Shown here: positions 45,432 through 54,074 of the stretch, piece by piece
How the letters are laid out: the number at the start of each line of letters is the position of its first letter
Position numbering within the stretch: position 1 is the first letter of the stretch
NCBI RefSeq assembly: GCF_022508225.1
Contig: NZ_JAETXJ010000003.1
Location: 243,556 to 307,555, forward strand
Direction of reading: 5' to 3'
Length of the DNA stretch: 64,000 nt
From: Desulfovibrio sp. UIB00
GTDB lineage: Bacteria > Desulfobacterota > Desulfovibrionia > Desulfovibrionales > Desulfovibrionaceae
Program-made: the position numbers and the translations under genes
Notes under the pieces: generated by a model
The model's input: the letters and a program-made list of their open reading frames with translations, nothing else
What the model was told of the DNA's origin: nothing
Database searches by the model: none

Positions 45432-48185
45432 ATGTCTGAAGCCCCCGCAAAACTGACCCCCATGTTTGAGCAGTACATGGGCATCAAGGCCGAACATCCC
45501 GATGCCCTGCTGTTTTACCGCATGGGCGACTTTTATGAACTGTTTCTTGAAGACGCCAAGGTCGCGGCCCGCGAGCTTCAGATTGCCCTCACCAGCCGCA
45601 GCAGGGATGCAGAAAACCCCATTCCCATGTGCGGCGTGCCGTGGCATGCGGTGGAGGGCTACGTGGCCCAGCTCATCGACAAGGGCTACCACGTCGCCAT
45701 CTGCGATCAGACAGAAGACCCAAAAGCCGCCAAGGGGCTGGTCAAGCGGGCCGTTACGCGCGTTATCACGCCAGGTACCGTACTGGAAGACGCCAACCTC
45801 GCCAGCAAGAGCCATAATTTTTTGGGTGCGCTGTGCCTTTCCGCCTCCGGTGGGGCTGGCGGCCTTGCCTGGGCGGACATTTCCACGGGTCAGTGGTCAG
45901 GCGTTGAGTTCAAGCGCGAGGCCGAGCTGTGGCAGTGGGCGCAGAAACTTGCCCCGCGCGAACTGCTGGTGCCGGAAGGGGTCGAGCCGCCCCAACGGTG
46001 CATTCTGGAAGGCATTAGGCTTGTGCGCATGCCGGTACCCCAGTTTGACCTTAAACGCGCCACAGAGCGCGTTGTGGCCGCTCAGGGGGTACGCGAGGCT
46101 GGCGCTCTTGGGCTTGAAGGCAAGCCGGAGCTCATGCGGGCCTGCGGCGCGCTGCTGGTCTATCTGAGCCAGACGCAGATGCGCAACCCCGATCACCTCA
46201 TGCCCTTTGCCCCCCTTGATCTTGGCCGCCGCCTGCTCATTGACGATGTGACCGAGCGGAACCTTGAAATTTTTTGCCGCCTTAATGGCCGCAAGGGCAA
46301 GGGCACCCTACGCCATGTGCTGGACGACACCATGACCCCCATGGGCGGCAGGCTGCTTGAAGACATGCTGCGCCACCCCTGGCGAGAGCTTGGCCCCATC
46401 ACCCGCGTTCAGGATGCTGTGGCCTTTTTTCATGCGGACGACGCCCGCCGCGCCGCACTGCGTGAAGCTTTGAAAAATGTCTACGACCTTGAGCGCCTCT
46501 CCACGCGCATCAGCCTGAATCAGGGCGCGCCGCGTGATTTTATCGCCCTGCGCAACAGCCTTGCGGCTCTGCCGGATGTGTATGCCGCCCTGCAAGGGGC
46601 TGGAACGCCTTCCGGGGCGATTTCTGACACAGCTCCCGCTCCTGCGGGCCAGATGCCCAAGAGCGTTGCAGATGTGATCAAGTCGTGGGACAACATGCAA
46701 GACTGCGCAGCCCTGCTGCAAAGCGCCCTGGTGGACAGCCCTCCTGCGGTCATTACCGAGGGCGGCCTGTTCAAAACCGGCTATAATGCGGAACTTGACC
46801 GTCTGCTTGATCTGGCGGAACACGGCGAACAGAAGCTCCAGAACATGCTGGCCGACGAACAGGAAAAAACAGGCATCAGCAAGCTCAAGCTGGGCTTTAA
46901 CCGTGTGTTCGGCTATTATTATGAGCTTACGCGCGCGGCCCACAGCGGGCCTGCGCCCTTCCATTTTATCCGCCGCCAGAGCCTTGCCAACGCCGAGCGC
47001 TTCACCACGGTGGAGCTGAAAGAGCTTGAAGAAGAGCTTCTCTCTGCCGCAGACAAGCGCAAGACGCTGGAGTACACGCTGTTTCAGGATCTGCGCACCC
47101 ACATGGCCGCCCAGCGCGAACGCATTATTCACGCGGCGGATATGGTCGCCCAGCTCGACTACTGGCAGAGCCTCGCGCAGGTGGGCCGCACCAACAACTG
47201 GTGCAGGCCGGAGCTTGACGCGGAGGCCAATCTGGACATCCGCGAGGGGCGGCACCCTGTGGTTGAAGCCATGCTTGGCCGCGCCAATTTTGTGCCCAAC
47301 GACTTTCGCCTTGATGCCGGACGCCGCCTGTGCCTGCTCACTGGCCCCAACATGGCCGGTAAATCCACCGTGCTGCGGCAAGTTGCCATCATCAGCCTGC
47401 TGGCGCAGATGGGTTCCATGGTTCCTGCCAGCGCCGCCCGCCTCGGGCTGGTGGACCGCCTGTTTTCGCGCGTGGGCGCATCAGACAACCTTGCGCAGGG
47501 GCAGAGCACCTTTATGGTGGAAATGATGGAAACGGCCCGCATTCTGCGTCAGGCCACCCGCCGCAGCCTTGTGATTCTAGACGAAATTGGCCGGGGCACC
47601 AGCACCTATGACGGCGTGGCCCTGGCCTGGGCCGTGGTGGAAGACCTTGCAAAACGGGCTGGCGGCGACCTGCGCACCCTCTTTGCCACCCACTACCACG
47701 AACTGACCGCGCTGGAAGGCCGCATAGCGGGCGTGTTTACCATGAATATCGCCATCCGCGAATACAACAACGATATTCTTTTTCTGCACAAGCTGGTTCC
47801 CGGCCCTTCTGACCGCAGCTACGGCGTGGAAGTGGCACGCCTTGCGGGCGTGCCCGGCCCCGTGGTGCAGCGGGCCAGAGCCATATTGCAGGGGCTTGAG
47901 CGGGGGCGTGACAGCGCCAGAAAAACCGTGGTTTCTGCGGTGTCTCTGCCAGGCCTGAGCCTGCCTGAGCCAGCAAAAAAAGAGCCGGAACTGCCGGAAA
48001 TTGCCGCTGCGCCGCCTCGCTCGGAACACCCGCTTGTGCTGCTGCTGCGCGAGCTGAATCCTGACGAGCTCAGCCCGCTGGACGCCCTGCGGCTGCTCAT
48101 GGAATGGAAAAAACTGTGGAGCGACAGCCCGGAATCTGCCCCGCAAGCAGACGCCCTGCCGCCGGACGAGGATAGTCATGAGTAA
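45432..48185 (+). CDS. mutS: DNA mismatch repair protein MutS
   Basis: A full-length MutS of 917 residues. The N-terminal mismatch-binding domain carries the Phe-x-Glu motif in MGDFYELF. The connector, lever and clamp domains follow, and the ATPase has Walker A GPNMAGKST (about 637-645) and Walker B VILDEIGRGTSTYDG. The C-terminal helix ELSPLDALRLLMEWKKL matches the tetramerisation/beta-clamp region. A 30-residue insert (about 385-420) is Ala/Pro-rich. Its end overlaps the DUF1992 gene by 8 nt. No mutL is seen in the window. Confidence 0.97.
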   Translation: MSEAPAKLTPMFEQYMGIKAEHPDALLFYRMGDFYELFLEDAKVAARELQIALTSRSRDAENPIPMCGVPWHAVEGYVAQLIDKGYHVAICDQTEDPKAAKGLVKRAVTRVITPGTVLEDANLASKSHNFLGALCLSASGGAGGLAWADISTGQWSGVEFKREAELWQWAQKLAPRELLVPEGVEPPQRCILEGIRLVRMPVPQFDLKRATERVVAAQGVREAGALGLEGKPELMRACGALLVYLSQTQMRNPDHLMPFAPLDLGRRLLIDDVTERNLEIFCRLNGRKGKGTLRHVLDDTMTPMGGRLLEDMLRHPWRELGPITRVQDAVAFFHADDARRAALREALKNVYDLERLSTRISLNQGAPRDFIALRNSLAALPDVYAALQGAGTPSGAISDTAPAPAGQMPKSVADVIKSWDNMQDCAALLQSALVDSPPAVITEGGLFKTGYNAELDRLLDLAEHGEQKLQNMLADEQEKTGISKLKLGFNRVFGYYYELTRAAHSGPAPFHFIRRQSLANAERFTTVELKELEEELLSAADKRKTLEYTLFQDLRTHMAAQRERIIHAADMVAQLDYWQSLAQVGRTNNWCRPELDAEANLDIREGRHPVVEAMLGRANFVPNDFRLDAGRRLCLLTGPNMAGKSTVLRQVAIISLLAQMGSMVPASAARLGLVDRLFSRVGASDNLAQGQSTFMVEMMETARILRQATRRSLVILDEIGRGTSTYDGVALAWAVVEDLAKRAGGDLRTLFATHYHELTALEGRIAGVFTMNIAIREYNNDILFLHKLVPGPSDRSYGVEVARLAGVPGPVVQRARAILQGLERGRDSARKTVVSAVSLPGLSLPEPAKKEPELPEIAAAPPRSEHPLVLLLRELNPDELSPLDALRLLMEWKKLWSDSPESAPQADALPPDEDSHE

Positions 48186-48582
48186 CGCCAATCCCTGGTC
48201 TGTCATCCAGCTTGTGGCGGAACGCCGCATTGAGGAAGCCCTGTCGCAAGGGGCCTTTGACAATCTGCCCGGCGCTGGCAAACCCCTTGAGCTTGAAGAC
48301 CTCAGCCATGTGCCGGAAGACATGCGCATGGCCTACAAGATATTGCGCAATGCGGGTTGCCTGCCGCCCGAGCTTGAGGAGCGCAAGGAGCTGAACAGGC
48401 TTGTTGACCTGCTGGAGCACTGCGAGGACGAGCAGGAACGAGTGCGCCAGATGCAGAAGGTGCGCTTTATGGTCACGCGGGCCAAAATGCGCTTTCAGCG
48501 GCCCATGCAGATTGAGCAGGACGACCCCTATTACGACCGCCTGCTGGACAGACTGTCTGCCAATCCGCGCAAGGCGGGCTGA
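48178..48582 (+). CDS. DUF1992 (DnaJC28-like conserved domain) protein
   Basis: A 134-residue soluble protein that is essentially one DUF1992 domain: VAERRIEEALSQGAFDNLPGAGKPLELED, then MRMAYKILRNAGCLPPELEERKEL. The domain is also found in DNAJC28 but there is no J domain here. The molecular role is not established. It overlaps mutS by 8 nt, so it is translationally coupled, and a terminator follows. Confidence 0.88.
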   Translation: MSNANPWSVIQLVAERRIEEALSQGAFDNLPGAGKPLELEDLSHVPEDMRMAYKILRNAGCLPPELEERKELNRLVDLLEHCEDEQERVRQMQKVRFMVTRAKMRFQRPMQIEQDDPYYDRLLDRLSANPRKAG

Positions 48583-48620
48583 TACAGACAGCATTGTCAG
48601 ACGCCAGCCCCACAAAAAAC

Positions 48621-48651
48621 AAAATGGCCGGGAACATCCCGGCCATTTTTT
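48621..48651. terminator. Terminator of mutS-DUF1992
   Basis: A 13-bp stem (AAAATGGCCGGGA / TCCCGGCCATTTT) with a 3-nt loop and T6. On the other strand the T-rich GTTTTTTG lets it also serve the convergent Smr gene. Confidence 0.85.
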
Positions 48652-48733
48652 GCATCAAATCTGCATATCTCCGATTCTGACCATGTGACGCCCTATGGAT
48701 TGAAAAAGAAATAAAACTTCCCCATGACCTGCC

Positions 48734-49786
48734 CTAGTACAGGTCAGCATCCGCAGGCATTCTTTCCCAGTAAATACGGCCTTTTTTGCGATACTTGCGC
48801 AGCAGCACGTAGACGCTGCCCGGCCCGCCGTCATGGGGCTGAGCTGTGCAGAAGGCCAGCACCACACGCTTGAAGGGATCCTGTGTCAGCCAGCTTTGCA
48901 GCTTTTCGCGCAGAACCCCCATGCCGTCAGGCGAATTACGGCCACGGCCCGGCACCACCAGCACCGTGCGCAGACCCTTGTACCAGCTACCCTTAAAAAA
49001 ACCGCGCAGTGCTTCAAATGCCTGCATCGCATTGAGGCCGTGCAGGTCAAGATGGGCCTCCGGACTGAGGCCGCCAGCACGGAGTTTGTTCAGAATCATC
49101 TGGTCAAGGCCGACCACATGACCCTCGAGGTATTCATCAGAGAACGTCAGCGCGAATTCCAGCTTGCCGTCCATGAAATCCTGAAGGCTCAGCTCGCCGT
49201 GAGGCGGTGGCGTTGCAGGGGCGGGAGCCGGAACAACATCACGCCCGCCGCCAGTGAGGGGGCTTACCGTGCCCATGGCGGCAAGAAAGGCCGCAGCTTC
49301 GTCATCGTCCTCATGCAGAGAGGGGTCAGCGGCGCTGGCAGGAGCCGCCTTGCCAGAACACGCCGGAGTAGACGAGGCCTGACCGCCCGAAATTTGGACC
49401 GCTCCCGGAGATGCGCCCTTGGGTTTGCCAGCTTCAGCTGTTGCGCCTCTGACCGCAGTTTTTTTGCCCTTGCTGCGTTCTTCAGCCAGTGCATCTGCCA
49501 TGCTGGTCATGGTGCCTCGTTCTTCCAGCGAAAAACCCGGATTTGCAGCCTTGCGGCTGTTTTTGGCAGGGGTCACGCTGCTCACGGCGTTCAAAAACAG
49601 ATCGCAGTCTTCATCCGAAACGTCAGCAGCCTGCGTTGTGCCAGCAGACGCGATAACGCGCTTGCCCTTGCCCTGCCCGTGGTGCGCAGGCTTGCGCTCA
49701 TTGCCGCCGTTTTTTTGCTTTTCGGGGAATTTTTTTGCATTGAGCGCGCGGAACGGATTTGCCCCAAAGGCGTCTGCGTCAGACAT
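48734..49786 (-). CDS. Smr domain-containing protein
   Basis: A 350-residue protein. The first 200 residues are low-complexity and charged, with a short conserved-looking start NPFRALNAKKF. The C-terminal Smr domain (about 255-345) includes LDLHGLNAMQAFEALRGFF, then LRTVLVVPGRGRNSPDGMGVLREKL and RVVLAFCTAQPHDGGPGSVYVLLRK. Smr domains are endonuclease-like; the usual HGxG is PGRG here. Stand-alone Smr proteins can act on DNA or in ribosome-collision rescue. The ATG at 49786 follows GTGGAG; an upstream start at 49831 would cross the secG terminator. Confidence 0.88.
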   Translation of the reverse strand: MSDADAFGANPFRALNAKKFPEKQKNGGNERKPAHHGQGKGKRVIASAGTTQAADVSDEDCDLFLNAVSSVTPAKNSRKAANPGFSLEERGTMTSMADALAEERSKGKKTAVRGATAEAGKPKGASPGAVQISGGQASSTPACSGKAAPASAADPSLHEDDDEAAAFLAAMGTVSPLTGGGRDVVPAPAPATPPPHGELSLQDFMDGKLEFALTFSDEYLEGHVVGLDQMILNKLRAGGLSPEAHLDLHGLNAMQAFEALRGFFKGSWYKGLRTVLVVPGRGRNSPDGMGVLREKLQSWLTQDPFKRVVLAFCTAQPHDGGPGSVYVLLRKYRKKGRIYWERMPADADLY

Positions 49787-49812
49787 AACGGCTCCACTCA
49801 TAAGGTATGCGA

Positions 49813-49844
49813 ATAAAAAAAGCCGCAGCACAGGCCGCGGCTTT
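49813..49844 (-). terminator. Terminator of secG
   Basis: An 8-bp stem (AAAGCCGC / GCGGCTTT) with a 10-nt loop; the minus-strand transcript ends in T7-T8. It lies 23 bp after secG and just before the Smr gene. Confidence 0.75.
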
Positions 49845-49866
49845 AGCAGTAAAACAGGTGCTGCGC

Positions 49867-50250
49867 TTATTGAGCCGCAGGCGCCGGGGCCTTCTGCTCG
49901 GCAGGAGCAGCGGGCACCACAGGAGCCGGGGTCGCTTCCGCACCGGGCTTAACAGCCGGGGCGGCGGGCCTGGGAGCAGCAGGTTCTTCAATCTTCACGT
50001 CAAGAATCGTAGACTGACTGGAAGGACGCGAGCTGGTCACGAGGGTGTAGCTGAGCGACGTGATAACAAAAATCACGGCCATCAGGGCAGTCAGTTTGGC
50101 AAGAATGCCGCCTGCGCCGCCGCTGCCGAACACAGAGCTGTTGCCACCGCCAAAAATCACGCCCATGCCTTCCTTGCCCGCCTGAAGCAGCACAAGAATA
50201 ACCAGCAACACGCACACAATGATATGCAGCGTAAGAATGAGAGTCTGCAC
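49867..50250 (-). CDS. secG: Preprotein translocase subunit SecG
   Basis: A 127-residue SecG. Two transmembrane helices (about 2-22 and 52-72) flank the conserved cytoplasmic loop LLQAGKEGMGVIFGGGNSSVFGSGGAGG. A tail of about 45 residues is Ala/Pro-rich and ends APAAQ, longer than the typical protein. Together with SecYE it forms the export channel. It is 52 nt downstream of tpiA, the common tpiA-secG pairing. Confidence 0.92.
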   Translation of the reverse strand: MQTLILTLHIIVCVLLVILVLLQAGKEGMGVIFGGGNSSVFGSGGAGGILAKLTALMAVIFVITSLSYTLVTSSRPSSQSTILDVKIEEPAAPRPAAPAVKPGAEATPAPVVPAAPAEQKAPAPAAQ

Positions 50251-50301
50251 GAATTCCTCCTCGCCGTCCGGCCACTGCCCGATGGCGCGCCCGAAGTGGG
50301 G

Positions 50302-51066
50302 TTAGGCCCCGATAATTTGTAAGAAGCTTTGCGCTTCTAAAGACGCTCCACCTACCAGAAGGCCGTCCACGTTGTCAAGGGCCATAAGCCCTGCGGCATT
50401 GTTTGGCTTAACGCTGCCGCCATAAAGAATGGGCAGCATGTCTGCGGTTTCACCCACAAGTTTTTTCAGCAAGGCCCGCGTGACGGCGTGGGCATCGAGC
50501 ACTTCTTCCGGCCCGGCAACCTTGCCCGTGCCAATGGCCCACACAGGCTCGTAGCCAATGGCGAGCTTGCCCACAAGGGCCGCTCCGCGCAGGTTCTCGG
50601 GCATGGCCGAAAAAACTGCGGCGAGCTGGCGCTCAAGCACGGTGTTCAGCTTGCCAGCTTCGCGCTCGTCAAGTGTTTCGCCAATGCAGAACAGCACCTT
50701 GAGGCCGTGCTCAAGGGCAAAAATTGTTTTGCGGGCTACAAGGGCATCATCCTCGCCCATGATGTGCCGCCGCTCGGAATGCCCGGTCAGCACCCAGCTT
50801 GCGCCAGCGTCAAGCAGCATGGCGGGCGAAGTTTCGCCCGTAAAAGCCCCTTCTTCTGCGGGATAGCAGTTCTGTCCGCCCGCCGAAAGCGCCGCAACGC
50901 CCTTGAAAGCGTCTGACACGCAGCTTATGGACGTAAAGGGTGCAAAAACAACCACATCCTGCCCCGCAGGCATGTTTCCGAGGCCTTTGGCCAGATCGCT
51001 TGCGCTTTGGGCAGCCTGAGCGCGGGTTTTATACATCTTCCAGTTGGCGGCAAATATTTTTTGCAT
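50302..51066 (-). CDS. tpiA: Triosephosphate isomerase
   Basis: A 254-residue TIM barrel interconverting dihydroxyacetone phosphate and glyceraldehyde 3-phosphate. Catalytic motifs: AANWKM (Lys near residue 10), LTGHSERR (His), and the flexible loop YEPVWAIGTGKVA with the catalytic Glu. GGSVKPNNA binds phosphate. The ATG at 51066 follows GAGGACGCC. It lies 14 nt downstream of rimI. Confidence 0.95.
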   Translation of the reverse strand: MQKIFAANWKMYKTRAQAAQSASDLAKGLGNMPAGQDVVVFAPFTSISCVSDAFKGVAALSAGGQNCYPAEEGAFTGETSPAMLLDAGASWVLTGHSERRHIMGEDDALVARKTIFALEHGLKVLFCIGETLDEREAGKLNTVLERQLAAVFSAMPENLRGAALVGKLAIGYEPVWAIGTGKVAGPEEVLDAHAVTRALLKKLVGETADMLPILYGGSVKPNNAAGLMALDNVDGLLVGGASLEAQSFLQIIGA

Positions 51067-51080
51067 GGCGTCCTCAAGGA

Positions 51081-51539
51081 TCAGATGGAACAAAGATAAA
51101 TGAGCGCGTCTTCGCCAGTATCGGTATAATACTTTTTGCGCACGCCCTCTCGCTTGAAACCGCAACTCTCATACAGACAAATAGCGGGCCTGTTGCCCAC
51201 CCTGACTTCAAGCAAGATTTTGTTTATAGCCATTTTACGCGCAAGGCGCAAGACCACGCCCAATATACGCCGTCCGTAACCTCTGCGACGTTCATCCGGC
51301 AAAACTGCAAGATTGAGTATTTCCAGTTCATCCAGCGTGTGATATACTGATATATAGCCAATCAGCGCCTCATGCCGAAACATTCCCAGTGCCGAAAAAG
51401 CCTTTTGCCCAAAGGCGGCAGCGCACTGCTCTTCTGACCAGGGCAGAGGAAAGCACTGGCGCTCAATCTCGTACATGGCGGCGGCATGCTGCGGCCCAAG
51501 CATTTGAAGGCGTTCGTCCCGCACTGTGGAAGCATTCAT
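51081..51539 (-). CDS. rimI: Ribosomal protein alanine N-acetyltransferase RimI
   Basis: A 152-residue GNAT enzyme. Acetyl-CoA-binding motif A is DERRRGYGRRIL, and the C-terminal motif is LEVRVGNRPAICLYESCGFKREGVRKKYY, which is characteristic of RimI. It acetylates the N-terminal Ala of bS18 in E. coli. Its ATG interlocks with the ATG of the divergent Nudix-like gene in a shared CATG. It heads a rimI-tpiA-secG transcript. Confidence 0.92.
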   Translation of the reverse strand: MNASTVRDERLQMLGPQHAAAMYEIERQCFPLPWSEEQCAAAFGQKAFSALGMFRHEALIGYISVYHTLDELEILNLAVLPDERRRGYGRRILGVVLRLARKMAINKILLEVRVGNRPAICLYESCGFKREGVRKKYYTDTGEDALIYLCSI

Positions 51540-52053
51540 GAAAATCAGCCTTTATCCTTTATTAGGCAACACTCCTGACTTGCAGGAGGTTGTAGACCAC
51601 AACAACATACCCCTGTGCATCATGCGCGGCGAGGACATACTGCGGCAGAACCTGCGGCACCGGGCAGTGGGCCTGCTCGTGCGCGACCGGCTTGGGCGCG
51701 CCCTGCTGACGCACCGCCCTGGCCTTGGCTGGGGATTTTCGTCCTTCGGGAGGCTGCCCGCCGGGCAATCAAGCGAGCACAAGGCGCAGGAGCTGTTTAA
51801 CAGCGATTGGAACCACGAAGGGCGCATACTGCCGCTCGGCGTTTCCCCACCGGGGCCGGACAACTTTAATGCTTTTGTGGCGCTGTATGAGGGCCGCATG
51901 CCCTCCTCGCTGGCTGCCGCCGCCGTGCGCGACCCGGATCAGCACATGCTGGTCGATTATGATGAATTGCGGGGCCTTGGAGTACACTTTGGCGAACTGC
52001 TTTCGCCCTTTTTGCGGCAGGCGGTGCAGTCTGGCCTTGTGCGCCCGCGCTGA
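51538..52053 (+). CDS. Nudix-like protein with degenerate Nudix box
   Basis: A 171-residue protein. The N-terminal part, VVDHNNIPLCIMRGEDILRQNLRHRAVGLLVRDRLGRALLTHR, has the fold pattern of IPP-isomerase-like Nudix proteins. However, the Nudix box is not intact: the segment GRLPAGQSSEHKAQELFNSD lacks the REUxEE core, so metal-dependent hydrolysis is doubtful. The start ATG shares bases with the divergent rimI start. A GGAAG lies about 6 nt upstream. It may be a binding protein derived from a Nudix enzyme. No operon partner is seen on the plus strand. Confidence 0.7.
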   Translation: MKISLYPLLGNTPDLQEVVDHNNIPLCIMRGEDILRQNLRHRAVGLLVRDRLGRALLTHRPGLGWGFSSFGRLPAGQSSEHKAQELFNSDWNHEGRILPLGVSPPGPDNFNAFVALYEGRMPSSLAAAAVRDPDQHMLVDYDELRGLGVHFGELLSPFLRQAVQSGLVRPR

Positions 52054-52097
52054 CCTTGCCCGCACGCCTCAATTTACCCGCGCGGCCTGCCAGTTGC

Positions 52098-52120
52098 AAA
52101 AAACTGCCGCCAAGGGCGGC
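52098..52120 (-). terminator. Terminator of the inositol-phosphatase family gene
   Basis: A 6-bp GC stem (GCCGCC / GGCGGC) with a 3-nt loop and a T6 run on the minus strand, 17 bp after the stop codon. Confidence 0.7.
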
Positions 52121-52136
52121 CATACAGCGCTTTGTC

Positions 52137-52925
52137 TTATACGGCTGTGGGGCCAAGCAGATCAACAGCTTCCTGATGCACCAGGCCATTGGAGGCCATG
52201 AGCACATCACCAAAATGCAAGGCCTCGCCGCGCAAATTGGTTACCTTGCCCCCGGCTTCTTTTACCAGCAGCAAGCCAGCAGCAAAATCCCAGGGTTTCA
52301 GCCCTTCTTCATAAAACATATCCAGCCTGCCGCAGGCCACATAGGCCATATCCACCGCCGCCGCACCGATGCGCCGCAGGCCCTGGCTTTTGGGCAGCAC
52401 AAGGGAGAGGCGTTCCAGTATTCTGTCGAGCCGCCCGCTAAAGTCATAGGGAAAGCCCGTGGCCACCAGCGCATCGCCAAGATTTTCAGCCTTGCTCACG
52501 CTTACCGGCGCACCGTTGAGGTACGCGCCCTGACCGCGCTGCGCGCTGAAGCATTCGTTCATCATGGGAATGTTGACCACGCCAAGTTCCACATGATCCT
52601 TGTTCCACAGCGCTACCGAAGTAGCCACCTGCGGGATGCGGTGCACAAAGTTGGTGGTGCCGTCCACCGGATCGATGATCCAGCACAGGCCGTCCGGTTC
52701 CTTCTCGCTCTCGCTGCTTTCCTCAGCCATAAAAGCGGCGCCGGGCACAAGGTTTGCCAGTTTTTCCTTCAAAAAAGCTTCCACCGCCAGATCTGTCTGC
52801 GTGACCAGATCAATGCGGCCCTTGTGGCGTACGTTGCTGGGCTTTGCCCAGTGCTCGCGCACGATGTCGCCGCTCTGGCGCACAATTTCCAGACATCCCT
52901 GCAAGATATCCTGTGATGCAAACAT
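52137..52925 (-). CDS. Inositol monophosphatase family protein (SuhB-like)
   Basis: A 262-residue Mg-dependent sugar-phosphate phosphatase. The metal site is complete: MAEES near residue 68, the signature WIIDPVDGTTNF near 83-94, and a late KPWDFAAGLLLVKEAGG. It may hydrolyse inositol-1-phosphate, or, as in SuhB relatives, act on NusB/rRNA processing or on other phosphates. GGAAGCCCC precedes the ATG at 52925. It is 120 bp downstream of mreB on the same strand. Confidence 0.9.
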   Translation of the reverse strand: MFASQDILQGCLEIVRQSGDIVREHWAKPSNVRHKGRIDLVTQTDLAVEAFLKEKLANLVPGAAFMAEESSESEKEPDGLCWIIDPVDGTTNFVHRIPQVATSVALWNKDHVELGVVNIPMMNECFSAQRGQGAYLNGAPVSVSKAENLGDALVATGFPYDFSGRLDRILERLSLVLPKSQGLRRIGAAAVDMAYVACGRLDMFYEEGLKPWDFAAGLLLVKEAGGKVTNLRGEALHFGDVLMASNGLVHQEAVDLLGPTAV

Positions 52926-53045
52926 GGGGCTTCCTTTACGCGTGCGAGTTCTGCAACGCAAAATGCCGCAGGGTGGCCACCCCGCAGCAGACAGTTTTCA
53001 GAAAATGGATTGTCACGGCCTCTCGGCAAGCGGGTTGGCGCGCAG

Positions 53046-54071
53046 CTAGTTAATAAAGACAGAATGGTACAATTGGCGGTCAAGCATGGCACGGGCCGTG
53101 CCGCGCAGCACGGTGGTCAGTGGGTCTTTGTCCACAAAAACCTTGAGGCGCGTTTCTCTGGCGATAAACTGATCCAGCCCCTTGAGCAGCGAACCGCCGC
53201 CAGCCATAAGCATGCCGTTACGGTAAATATCCGCAGCCAGTTCCGGCGGTGTTTTTTCCAGCGCGCGCATCACTGCGCCAAGGATTGCCAGCACGGGCTC
53301 GCGCAAAGCTTCGCGCACATGCCCTTCCGTCACCTTGACCACGCGGGGCGCGCCGCGCACCAGATCCTTGCCCGAAACTTCGAGCACCGGAGCATTGGGC
53401 ATGGGCATGGCGGAACCAAGAATCTTCTTCACGTTTTCCGCTGTGTTGTCGCCAACTTCCATGCGAAAAACATCGCGCATGTAGCGTTGCACGGCCATAT
53501 TCATGGCATCGCCAGCCACGCGCACAGACTGCGCGTTGGCAATGCCCGCCATGGTGATAACAGCCACCTCGCTTGTGCCGCCGCCAATGTCGAGCACCAG
53601 ATTACCCAGAGGCTCATGAATGGGCAGGTCAGCGCCGATCGCCGCCGCCATGGGTTCCTCGACCATGGCCACATCGGCAGCGCCTGCCAGAATGGCCGAG
53701 TCGATGACCGCGCGTTTTTCCACCTGGGTGATGCCCGTTGGAATGCAGATAACCATGGATGGCTTGACCAGCCGCAGCCCGGTAATGGCCTTGCGCACAA
53801 AGTAGGAGATCATTTCGCGGGTGATGTCGAAATCAGCGATGACGCCGTCCTTCATGGGACGCACGGCCTTGATGCGCTGGGGCGTGCGCCCCAGATATTC
53901 CTTGGCTGAAGCGCCTACGGCGAGAACAGAATTCTTGTGCGTGTCTATGGCCACCACCGATGGTTCATTGATCACAATGCCATCCGCCCTAGTGTAGAGC
54001 AGGGTGTTGGCTGTGCCAAGATCCATGGCAATGTCTTTGGACAAGAATCTGAAGAAACGCCGTAGAATCAT
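53046..54071 (-). CDS. mreB: Rod shape-determining protein MreB
   Basis: A 341-residue bacterial actin. Phosphate 1 is IAMDLGTANTL near residue 14, with EEPMAAAIGADLP, phosphate 2 LVLDIGGGTSEVAVI, and the adenosine motif MLMAGGGSLLKGL all present. It forms membrane-associated filaments guiding cell wall synthesis. It starts 3 nt after the GAF-protein stop and so belongs to the same transcript. mreC and mreD, often adjacent, are not here. Confidence 0.95.
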   Translation of the reverse strand: MILRRFFRFLSKDIAMDLGTANTLLYTRADGIVINEPSVVAIDTHKNSVLAVGASAKEYLGRTPQRIKAVRPMKDGVIADFDITREMISYFVRKAITGLRLVKPSMVICIPTGITQVEKRAVIDSAILAGAADVAMVEEPMAAAIGADLPIHEPLGNLVLDIGGGTSEVAVITMAGIANAQSVRVAGDAMNMAVQRYMRDVFRMEVGDNTAENVKKILGSAMPMPNAPVLEVSGKDLVRGAPRVVKVTEGHVREALREPVLAILGAVMRALEKTPPELAADIYRNGMLMAGGGSLLKGLDQFIARETRLKVFVDKDPLTTVLRGTARAMLDRQLYHSVFIN

Positions 54072-54074
54072 ATG

